The notes under the pieces: model-generated
Database searches by the model: none
Told to the model about the DNA's origin: nothing
What the model saw: the letters and a program-made list of their open reading frames with translations, nothing else
Source: Desulfobacteraceae bacterium
GTDB taxonomy: Bacteria > Desulfobacterota > Desulfobacteria > Desulfobacterales > SURF-7
Direction: 5' to 3'
NCBI GenBank assembly: GCA_030618925.1
Contig: JAUXCK010000028.1
Location: forward strand, 1 to 13,207
Length of the DNA: 13,207 bases
Program-made: the position numbers and the translations under genes
In this document: in pieces, positions 7,181-13,207 of the stretch
Numbering within the stretch: position 1 is the stretch's first letter
How the letters are laid out: each line of letters begins with the position of its first letter

Positions 7181-7972
7181 TTATTTGCAGAGGTCTCCCT
7201 TGAACTCGGGTTTTCTTTTTTCAAGAAAGGCGGTGGTGCCTTCCCTGGCATCTTGACTCGCCATGCAGAGGGAGAACGCGTCAATTTCTATTTTACACCC
7301 GGTGGCAAGATCTGTATCCATTCCGTTATTGATCGCCTGTTTGGCAGCACGGACAGAGGTTTTTCCTTTTAATACGATCATACCGGCGGTTTTAAGCGCG
7401 TCTTCCATCAGGGTTTCGGGGGGGGTTATCTTGTTCACCATACCCATGTCAAAGGCGTCTCTCGCAGAAATTATTTTTCCCGTAAATATCATCTCCTTGG
7501 CCATATTTTTTCCAATTTGTCTTGGTGCGCGCTGGGTGCCGCCAAATCCCGGGATAAGGCCCAGATTAATTTCCGGAAAGCCGAATTTTGCATTTTCTGA
7601 AGCATATATGAAATCGCTGGCAAGTGCGATTTCACTGCCGCCCCCAAGGGCAAATCCGTTAACAGCCGCAATTACCGGGATGGGGAGTTCCTGCAATTTA
7701 TTTATGGCCCTGTGACCGAGTTCTGCAAATTTTTTGGCCTGAAGCGGATTAAAAGTTGCCAGCTCGCTGATGTCCGCTCCTGCAACAAATGATTTCTCCC
7801 CGGCTCCCGTCAGGATCAGTACCCGTATCTCCTCATTGTGTTGAACCGCCTCCAGGGCCGTATAAAGTTCGCCTATGAGTTCGTTGTTCAGGGCATTCAG
7901 GGCTTTCGGTCGGTTAAACGTGAGGGTCGCAACATTGTTTTCAACTTTAAATATAATATTATTATAACTCAT
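7181..7972 (-). CDS. Short-chain enoyl-CoA hydratase (crotonase family)
   Basis: This enzyme adds water to 2-enoyl-CoA (or removes it from 3-hydroxyacyl-CoA) in acyl-CoA oxidation or formation. The product is 263 aa, the standard crotonase length. Signatures are FNRPKALNALN (19-29), SFVAGADIS with part of the oxyanion hole (61-69), NGFALGGGSEIALASD (105-120) and FGFPEINLGLIPGFGGTQR (130-148). The two catalytic glutamates are E114 and E134, spaced 20 residues apart as in rat mitochondrial enoyl-CoA hydratase. The overall text is close to clostridial 3-hydroxybutyryl-CoA dehydratase (Crt), so a C4 substrate is likely. AAGGAG lies 6 nt before the ATG. The gene lies between the amidase gene (23 nt upstream) and the PaaK-type ligase gene (15 nt downstream); with the ligase it could form a short aromatic or fatty acid module. 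Confidence 0.93.
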   Translation of the reverse strand: MSYNNIIFKVENNVATLTFNRPKALNALNNELIGELYTALEAVQHNEEIRVLILTGAGEKSFVAGADISELATFNPLQAKKFAELGHRAINKLQELPIPVIAAVNGFALGGGSEIALASDFIYASENAKFGFPEINLGLIPGFGGTQRAPRQIGKNMAKEMIFTGKIISARDAFDMGMVNKITPPETLMEDALKTAGMIVLKGKTSVRAAKQAINNGMDTDLATGCKIEIDAFSLCMASQDAREGTTAFLEKRKPEFKGDLCK

Positions 7973-7995
7973 TTAAATCTCCTTCCTCATCAAAA

Positions 7996-9684
7996 TTATC
8001 CCTTGGTCTTGGATTTCGGCCGATGTTTACGAAAAGCCGTTGGATTGGTTTCTTCAATATAGTTTTTTATACCGCGGACAATCGCATCACATATCCGGTC
8101 CTGATATTTTGAATTGGTCAGCCGTTTGCACTCCCTGGGGTTGCTGATAAAACCGGTTTCGATCAAAATGGCCGGCATCTGAGCCCCGATCAGCACATAG
8201 AACGGGGCCTGCTTAACACCCTTATTGTTAATGCGGCTGTAGTTTTTTTTCAGGTCCCTGGTCATCGCATCCTGTACTTTTGTGGCCAGTCGGCTCGATT
8301 CGTTGATATTGGCGTTTTTCATCAAAGAAGATAAAATGTCATGGAGGTCACTGATGTTTTTTGTAGAGGTCGCATTCTCCATGGCAGCCACCTGGATGGC
8401 ATCATCATCTGTCGCAAGGTTGAGGAAATAGGTCTCTATGCCATATGCTCTTTTGTCTTTTGACGCATTGGTGTGGAGGGATATGAAGAGATCTGCGTTT
8501 TTCGTATTTGCAATTGCCGGACGCTCTTCAAGTGGAAGATATCTATTGTCACTGCGGGTTAAAATAACTTCACATTTAAGGTCGGCGCGGATTTTTTTTG
8601 CTAATTTTTTAGCAAGTTTAAGCGCAACGTCTCTCTCGTGTACGCCTTTAAGGTAGCCGGGCGCACCGTAATCACGGCCACCATGGCCGGGATCAATGAC
8701 TATTCGCCCGACACCTAAAGCAAATTGTTTTGTGATGGCACCGGGGTCGACTTTTTTATTGGAGGTGGATGTGGAGCGACGCTTTCCCGCATAGGTTGTG
8801 CCGGCATCTTTGCCCCATACATCAATAACAATTCTGAAAGGATTTCTCAGAGAAAAGATTTTGTAATTTTTAAAAGATTTAATATCAATGACGACCCGAA
8901 CCGTATCACGGGTGTATTGAGCGGCGCGGACATTGGCAAGAAGGTTATCGTCAATGGGTATGAGTTTGTCCAGGTCTTTGGCCACCCTGCTTTGTTTCAG
9001 ATCAACATACAGGCGCTGGGGCTTGTGGATGGACGGGTCTTTTTTCAGAAGCCGGTCAGCAAATGAGGTTTCTTTATTGGCATCGATGACAATACGCGTA
9101 TAGCTGGGATTGGACCAGAATCTGAGATCGGTAACCGTTCCCATGGCATCTATGGGTACAGGACCGGCAGCAGGTGCTTTTGTGCCTGTAGAAGATACTG
9201 CTGACGGAACGGGCGGTTTCTTTTTTACCCGGCTCTTTTTCTTTTTTACCTTTGCCTGTTTTGCCGGCGTCCTAGGAGGATGTTTCTTATTAATTTTTGC
9301 GATCTCTTTAGCGGCCTTTGAGCGATATCTGCTGTCTGGATAATCATCGATGATCCGGTTAAACTCAGAAAGGGCCGCGTCTTTATCTGCCGGAATATTT
9401 GACCACCTGAAAAGTTCGTAGTAAAGAATACCCTTTTTGTACAGTCCGGCGGCCGCCCAGACACCTGATGGGTCATGCCGGTAAACCGCATCGTACTTCT
9501 TGATACAGGCGGTCCAGTTGTGCCGGTATGTTTGTTTTTTGGGGTTATGGCGAAGTTTTCTGTAGGCGGCATCTGCTTTGAGATATTTCGATTTGACAGT
9601 TTCAGCCAGTAGTTGAGTGGGTGAAACCATCATGCAAATACAAAATAGCACCATAACACTGAGGACTTTTTTTTTGTTAGTCAT
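7996..9684 (-). CDS. N-acetylmuramoyl-L-alanine amidase with AMIN domain (AmiC type)
   Basis: This is a zinc-dependent periplasmic hydrolase that cuts the amide bond between MurNAc and L-Ala, splitting septal peptidoglycan during division. From the ATG at 9684 it is 562 aa. It has a signal peptide (1-28, with QLLAE at the end), a helical TPR-like region (about 30-130, with DYPDSRYRSKAAKEI), and a very Lys-rich linker (about 132-158). An AMIN domain at about 183-290 probably targets septal or outer envelope sites. An Amidase_3 domain spans about 326-545. Zinc ligands are H334 (DPGHGG), E350 and H404 (SLHTN), with catalytic E509 (IETGF). It is longer than E. coli AmiC (about 417 aa) because of the N-terminal part. 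A TTG at 9693, overlapping the mutS stop as TTGA, is an alternative start and has a weak AGGGA 10 nt upstream. Confidence 0.92.
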   Translation of the reverse strand: MTNKKKVLSVMVLFCICMMVSPTQLLAETVKSKYLKADAAYRKLRHNPKKQTYRHNWTACIKKYDAVYRHDPSGVWAAAGLYKKGILYYELFRWSNIPADKDAALSEFNRIIDDYPDSRYRSKAAKEIAKINKKHPPRTPAKQAKVKKKKSRVKKKPPVPSAVSSTGTKAPAAGPVPIDAMGTVTDLRFWSNPSYTRIVIDANKETSFADRLLKKDPSIHKPQRLYVDLKQSRVAKDLDKLIPIDDNLLANVRAAQYTRDTVRVVIDIKSFKNYKIFSLRNPFRIVIDVWGKDAGTTYAGKRRSTSTSNKKVDPGAITKQFALGVGRIVIDPGHGGRDYGAPGYLKGVHERDVALKLAKKLAKKIRADLKCEVILTRSDNRYLPLEERPAIANTKNADLFISLHTNASKDKRAYGIETYFLNLATDDDAIQVAAMENATSTKNISDLHDILSSLMKNANINESSRLATKVQDAMTRDLKKNYSRINNKGVKQAPFYVLIGAQMPAILIETGFISNPRECKRLTNSKYQDRICDAIVRGIKNYIEETNPTAFRKHRPKSKTKG

Positions 9685-9689
9685 AAATT

Positions 9690-12341
9690 TCAATGGGAAA
9701 CGTTCCCTGCTTTTTCTTTTAGCTGGTTAAGATAATTCATCGCTTCAAGTGGTGTCATCGTCGACAGGTCAAGATTTTGTAGCTTTTCGATGATAATCTC
9801 TTCAGGTTTTCTGAAGAGGTTGAGCTGCGTCTGTCCTTTTGGTTTGCCATTTGAATGAATCAGAGAGGTGCGTAAACCCTGTTCTCTGTTTTCAATCTCT
9901 GAAAGTACCTTTTTGGCGTGTTTGATAATTTTTCCGGGAATTCCTGCCAGTCGTGCCACCTGAATACCATAGCTGCGATTGGTGCCGCCCTCCACAAGTT
10001 TCCTGAGGAAGATAATCTCATCATTCCATTCCTTGACGGCAATGTTATAATTTTTAATCCTCGGTTTAATCTGCGCCAGGTCTGTCAGTTCATGGTAATG
10101 AGTGGCAAACAGGGTTTTTACCCCGGTGCCGCACAGATCATGGAGATATTCTGCAACAGCCCAGGCGATGCTCAATCCGTCAAACGTACTCGTGCCCCTG
10201 CCGATCTCATCCATAATGATAAGGCTTTTTGAACCGGCATTGTTCATGATGTTGGCTGTTTCTTCCATCTCGACCATAAAAGTGCTTTGTCCAGAGGATA
10301 GATTGTCAAGTGCGCCGACCCGGGTAAAGATTCTGTCTGTCACAGATATGGAAGCACTGGCTGCAGGCACAAAGGAACCCATTTGGGCCATGAGGACAAG
10401 AAGCGCCACCTGTCTTAGGATTGTCGATTTTCCGGCCATGTTCGGGCCGGTGATGATGAGGATCTGATTCTCTGCATCGTCTAGCCTGATGGTGTTGGGT
10501 ACAAACCGTTCGCCTGCAATCATTTTTTCCACAACCGGATGACGCCCGTCCTCGATTTGTATCACCCCTTGGGTATTAATATCCGGTTTTGAATAATTAT
10601 TCTGTTCAGCGATGTCTGCAAAATTGAACAGACAATCAAGCCGGGCAATAAATCCTGCCACCTGCAAGAGTGGCCGGTTATGTTCGATGACTTTTTTTCT
10701 GATGTCGTTAAAAAGCCTGAATTCTAAATCAGCCATTTTTTCCTGGGCATTCAGGACCGTTATTTCATATGTTTTCAATTCATCTGTAATATACCGTTCG
10801 GCATTGACCAGGGTTTGCTTGCGGACATAGTGGGGTGGCACGGCAGATGAGCGGGCTTTTGGGACTTCAATATAGTACCCGAAAACCTTGTTGTATTTAA
10901 CTTTCAATGAGTTGATACCAGTGTTTTGTTTTTCATCCGCTTCAAGCTTTGCCAGCCATCCCTTGCCATCCCGGTTTATTTTGGAAAGTTCGTCGAGTTC
11001 TTTATTGTAACCGGGTTTGATGATGCCGCCTTCATTGATGGTGGGCGGCGCATCTTCACGAATAGCACATTCGATTTGTTCCGCAAGCGCGTAAAGGTCC
11101 TCGAGCATTCGGGGAGTTGAATCGTCATTGAGTCGCGTCAGATGCGATTTTAAGTGAGTCAGGCATGAAAAAATGTCAGGAAATGACTGAATGGAATTTT
11201 TCAGTGCAGTGAGATCCCTTGCATTGCCGCGCCCCATGGTGATTTTGCTTGAGAGCCGTTCAAGATCATATACAGATTTTAAAAGGTCCCGGATACGATT
11301 TCTGATGTCATTGTGTTGCTTTACTTCTTTGACCGCCGATAGCCTCAATTGAATTTGTTTTGGATCAATCAATGGATACCTGATCCATTGTTTCAGAAGA
11401 CGGCCGCCCATAGCGGTGACGCACCGGTCTATGATGGCCAGAAGGGTTCCCTGTCTGCTGCCTGTTCTGAGGTTGGCCATAATCTCAAGATTCCGGCAGC
11501 TTATATCATCAATCATGAGAAAATCATCCAGGGAATACCATTCAATGCTGTTGATATGTTCTGTTTTCTGTTTTTGGGTTTCACGAACATAGGAGAGAAG
11601 CGCGCCGGCTGCACTGATGCCGGTTTCAGCCTGTTCACAGCCGAATCCCTCTAAGCTTCGGGTGTTGAATTGTTCAATCAGCATCTCCTTGCCGTTTTTC
11701 GGGTCAAAGGCTTTGTCGGCAAGAAATGATATTGATTTTTCGGGGAAAGCGCTGACCATGGATTCAAATTCAGGATTTTCCCTGAAAAATTCCGGGAACA
11801 GGATCTCACTTGGAGAGATACGGGAGGATTCATCCAATACAGTGCCGGGCCGGTCTGATTCAGAAATACGGAATAAGCCGGTTGAGATGTCAAGATAGGA
11901 AAACCCGATGGTGGTATGGTTGCGGGTGATGGCAAGAATATAATTATTCGATTTTTCATCAAGAAGCGCGTTATCGATGATCATGCCCGGTGTGATGACA
12001 CGGACGACATCTCTTTTGACAAGGCCTTTGGCAGAGGCCGGGTCTTCAACCTGTTCGCAGATGGCTACTTTATGGCCCTTGCCAATCAGCCGTCCGATGT
12101 AATTGTCAATGGCCCGTACCGGGAAGCCGCACATGGGGACGGCGGATTCATCTTTTTTATTCCGCGATGTTAATGTGATTTCAAGTATTTTTGATGCGAT
12201 AATCGCATCTTCAAAAAACATTTCATAAAAATCACCCATTCTGTAAAAGAGTATCGTGTCCTTGTATTTTTCTTTAATGGACAGGTACTGCTCAATCATG
12301 GGCGTTAATTTTAATCTTATATTTTCAATAGCTTGCGTCAT
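9690..12341 (-). CDS. mutS: DNA mismatch repair protein MutS
   Basis: MutS recognises base mismatches and small loops and, with MutL, starts methyl- or nick-directed repair. The product is 883 aa (E. coli 853). The N-terminal mismatch reader is intact: GDFYEMF with F38 and E40 of the Phe-x-Glu motif. Connector, lever and clamp domains follow, then the ATPase: Walker A GPNMAGKST (632-640), the signature region LDNLSSGQSTF (678-688), Walker B with D711 and E712, and ATHYHEL (746-752). Near the C-terminus QLNLF (839-843) fits the sliding-clamp binding pentapeptide. The start ATG at 12341 gives MTQAIENIRLKLTPMIEQYL, which aligns well with known MutS N-termini, but its Shine-Dalgarno sequence is poor. 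It heads the apparent four-gene operon. Confidence 0.97.
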   Translation of the reverse strand: MTQAIENIRLKLTPMIEQYLSIKEKYKDTILFYRMGDFYEMFFEDAIIASKILEITLTSRNKKDESAVPMCGFPVRAIDNYIGRLIGKGHKVAICEQVEDPASAKGLVKRDVVRVITPGMIIDNALLDEKSNNYILAITRNHTTIGFSYLDISTGLFRISESDRPGTVLDESSRISPSEILFPEFFRENPEFESMVSAFPEKSISFLADKAFDPKNGKEMLIEQFNTRSLEGFGCEQAETGISAAGALLSYVRETQKQKTEHINSIEWYSLDDFLMIDDISCRNLEIMANLRTGSRQGTLLAIIDRCVTAMGGRLLKQWIRYPLIDPKQIQLRLSAVKEVKQHNDIRNRIRDLLKSVYDLERLSSKITMGRGNARDLTALKNSIQSFPDIFSCLTHLKSHLTRLNDDSTPRMLEDLYALAEQIECAIREDAPPTINEGGIIKPGYNKELDELSKINRDGKGWLAKLEADEKQNTGINSLKVKYNKVFGYYIEVPKARSSAVPPHYVRKQTLVNAERYITDELKTYEITVLNAQEKMADLEFRLFNDIRKKVIEHNRPLLQVAGFIARLDCLFNFADIAEQNNYSKPDINTQGVIQIEDGRHPVVEKMIAGERFVPNTIRLDDAENQILIITGPNMAGKSTILRQVALLVLMAQMGSFVPAASASISVTDRIFTRVGALDNLSSGQSTFMVEMEETANIMNNAGSKSLIIMDEIGRGTSTFDGLSIAWAVAEYLHDLCGTGVKTLFATHYHELTDLAQIKPRIKNYNIAVKEWNDEIIFLRKLVEGGTNRSYGIQVARLAGIPGKIIKHAKKVLSEIENREQGLRTSLIHSNGKPKGQTQLNLFRKPEEIIIEKLQNLDLSTMTPLEAMNYLNQLKEKAGNVSH

Positions 12342-12500
12342 TGCTAATGGTTGCTTTCTTTATCCCGCCACATTGCGCGCGGGTTGCCTTGAGTCCTGAT
12401 CTTTTTGTTCCGTCACTTCAGGCTTGGTTTAACCTTCCGGGTCAGGGGGTTAAGTTGATATGTCAGCGGTTCGTTGAACTCCCCCAAATTTGTCAGCAAG

Positions 12501-12530
12501 GTTATACACCATCCTGACATGGTTTTTCAA
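12501..12530 (-). promoter_or_regulatory. Candidate sigma70-type promoter for mutS
   Basis: TTGAAA (12530-12525, 5 of 6 match) is followed by an 18-nt spacer and TATAAC (12506-12501, 5 of 6 match). Transcription would begin near 12494, about 150 nt before the mutS ATG. It is the only good match seen upstream of mutS, and it sits just after the oxidoreductase remnant. Confidence 0.55.
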
Positions 12531-12551
12531 GTCTATTGCAATTATAGACTT
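12529..12551. repeat. 8-bp inverted repeat abutting the mutS -35 box
   Basis: AAGTCTAT (12529-12536), a 7-nt centre and ATAGACTT (12544-12551) form a perfect dyad. It overlaps the -35 box of the candidate mutS promoter by two bases and lies just after the TAG of the upstream remnant. It could be an operator for a dimeric regulator. As RNA it would form a hairpin, but without a convincing T tract on either strand (TTTT, then C, on the plus strand). Confidence 0.45.
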
Positions 12552-12558
12552 TTCCCGC

Positions 12559-12663
12559 CTATGTACGGATGGATATCATGTCTTTGCCGGTGGTGATAAT
12601 TTCAAGACCGCACATGGTCTCCCGGGTCGGGCATGAACGATGGTACGAACAAGGTCTGCTCAT
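12559..12663 (-). pseudogene. Probable remnant of a molybdopterin oxidoreductase N-terminus
   Basis: I translated this reading frame of 34 codons by hand. It starts with an ATG that overlaps the stop of the upstream gene as ATGA, with a strong GGAGGGG 4 nt before it. The text contains SYHRSCPTRETMCGLEIITT and then GKDMISIR before a TAG. This fits the first iron-sulfur region of bis-MGD molybdopterin oxidoreductases, where CPxCxxxCGL is followed by a short beta segment ending in GK..xSIRG. C11 and C18 are in register, but the expected middle Cys is R14, and the reading ends at TAG where the family continues into the next Cys and the enzyme body. No continuation is seen in the next 200 nt. Reading it as a decayed, truncated gene is an inference. 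A short coupled peptide is the alternative. Confidence 0.5.
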
Positions 12664-13205
12664 GAGGCCCCTCCTGAGTTCTGAGGGTCCTGGATAAATC
12701 TGTCTGATGTTGCGTCATATGTCACCGGTCTTCTTTCAATAAATCGATGGATCCCCTCATGATCAGGATCGTCCAGCAGGGTGAACATCAGCATTTGAAA
12801 AAGACCAAACGTTTCTGTATTTGTTTCTTCAATCAGTATCTCCACAGACGTTTCGTGAATATTGAAAAGCCGTTGATATTTTGCTGCGACTTTTTTTTTA
12901 TCATTTTTTCTCAAATGCAGAATGATCTGTCTACCGTCAGGCCGGTGTTTCAGATAGCGCGCAATGGCTTTCAGATAAAATGAAAAGACATTCTTTTTAA
13001 GTCGCCCAACATGGGGCATTTGGCAGAATTCCAGGTAATGACGCACATGCATTTTGAAAAGATTCCGGTTTTTCTCAGATTGCTCCCTGTATTTTTCGTT
13101 TGATAAAATTCTTTTTCGGAGGTCTTTAACAACAGTCCGGAACAGGTTTTTTCTTTGGCGTACAGCCGGCGCCTCATAGGTTTTAAAAAATTCATTCAGA
13201 TTCAT
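12660..13205 (-). CDS. Uncharacterised basic, helical protein
   Basis: I do not recognise this family. The product is 181 aa from the ATG at 13205. It is predicted mostly helical, without signal peptide or membrane segment, and very basic in its first 110 residues (29 Lys or Arg), turning acidic further on (IEETNTE, LDDPDHEG). Single Cys at 61, so no metal cluster is suggested. The codon before the ATG is cut by the window edge but ends in TG, so the real start could lie outside and the protein could be longer. The gene ends NSGGAS and its stop overlaps the ATG of the oxidoreductase-like remnant. The two may therefore once have been translationally coupled, as accessory or regulatory genes often are with redox enzymes. 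It does not show TorD/NarJ chaperone motifs or a visible helix-turn-helix. Confidence 0.7.
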   Translation of the reverse strand: MNLNEFFKTYEAPAVRQRKNLFRTVVKDLRKRILSNEKYREQSEKNRNLFKMHVRHYLEFCQMPHVGRLKKNVFSFYLKAIARYLKHRPDGRQIILHLRKNDKKKVAAKYQRLFNIHETSVEILIEETNTETFGLFQMLMFTLLDDPDHEGIHRFIERRPVTYDATSDRFIQDPQNSGGAS

Positions 13206-13207
13206 CA

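Larger units (their letters stand above)
12342..12558 (-). other. mutS leader region
   Basis: This 217-nt stretch has no supportable gene. Besides the promoter and dyad listed separately, it holds a GC-rich hairpin (CCCGC at 12364-12368 with GCGGG at 12379-12383) close to the mutS start. There is also a TTAACC/GGTTAA pair around 12430-12453 and two direct copies of TGTCAGC, 30 bp apart (12461 and 12491). The leader from the likely transcription start to mutS is about 150 nt, long for such a gene, and lacks a clear Shine-Dalgarno sequence. Confidence 0.5.

Noticed and set aside
12364..12383. GC-rich hairpin before mutS as an intrinsic terminator
   Set aside because: The five-pair stem with a 10-nt loop is not followed by a T run on either strand.
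12413..12520. A 35-codon minus-strand frame upstream of mutS
   Set aside because: It begins inside the candidate promoter, has no ribosome site, and shows no family resemblance I can defend.
1..13207. tRNA, rRNA, CRISPR arrays, insertion sequences, or a defence or secretion system
   Set aside because: No repeat-spacer pattern, transposase, long terminal inverted repeats or stable RNA gene was seen on either strand by reading alone.

Overview
The window reads as ordinary chromosomal DNA of a Gram-negative bacterium. It is most likely a sulfate-reducer-like member of the Desulfobacterota (the former Deltaproteobacteria, Desulfobacterales type). That placement is an inference from protein style: a LeuRS with Cys-rich zinc knuckles, a short LptE lipoprotein, an AMIN-type cell wall amidase with a helical N-terminal extension, and a crotonase/PaaK pair. 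No search was run. LptE shows that the cell makes an LPS outer membrane.

Layout. On the minus strand, 1-190 is the start of a single-pass membrane protein with its own promoter, and 392-1849 is RNase G (rng). A 403-nt gene-free region separates rng from the divergent plus-strand pair leuS (2253-4844) and lptE (4857-5360). This region holds a nested dyad and a terminator-like hairpin that could act as a leuS attenuator. lptE converges on rpsT (S20, 5486-5752, minus), which has a UUG start, a strong Shine-Dalgarno sequence and a near-consensus sigma70 promoter. Four tandem 9-bp repeats sit between that promoter and the next minus-strand gene.

From 12341 down to 5864, four minus-strand genes are packed like an operon: mutS, an N-acetylmuramoyl-L-alanine amidase, a short-chain enoyl-CoA hydratase (crotonase) and a phenylacetate-CoA ligase. 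The gaps are 5, 23 and 15 nt. Mismatch repair, peptidoglycan splitting and acyl-CoA metabolism have no obvious joint task, so this is probably co-transcription rather than one pathway. The last two genes could work together in aromatic or short-chain acid catabolism.

Upstream of mutS is a candidate promoter (12501-12530) flanked by an 8-bp dyad. Next comes what looks like the decayed N-terminus of a molybdopterin oxidoreductase (12559-12663). It overlaps by ATGA the end of an unrecognised basic, helical protein (12660-13205) that may continue past the window edge. No tRNA, rRNA, CRISPR array, insertion sequence or defence system was seen. The most unusual items are the oxidoreductase remnant, the leuS leader hairpin and the mixed mutS operon. 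I see no convincing new multi-gene system.
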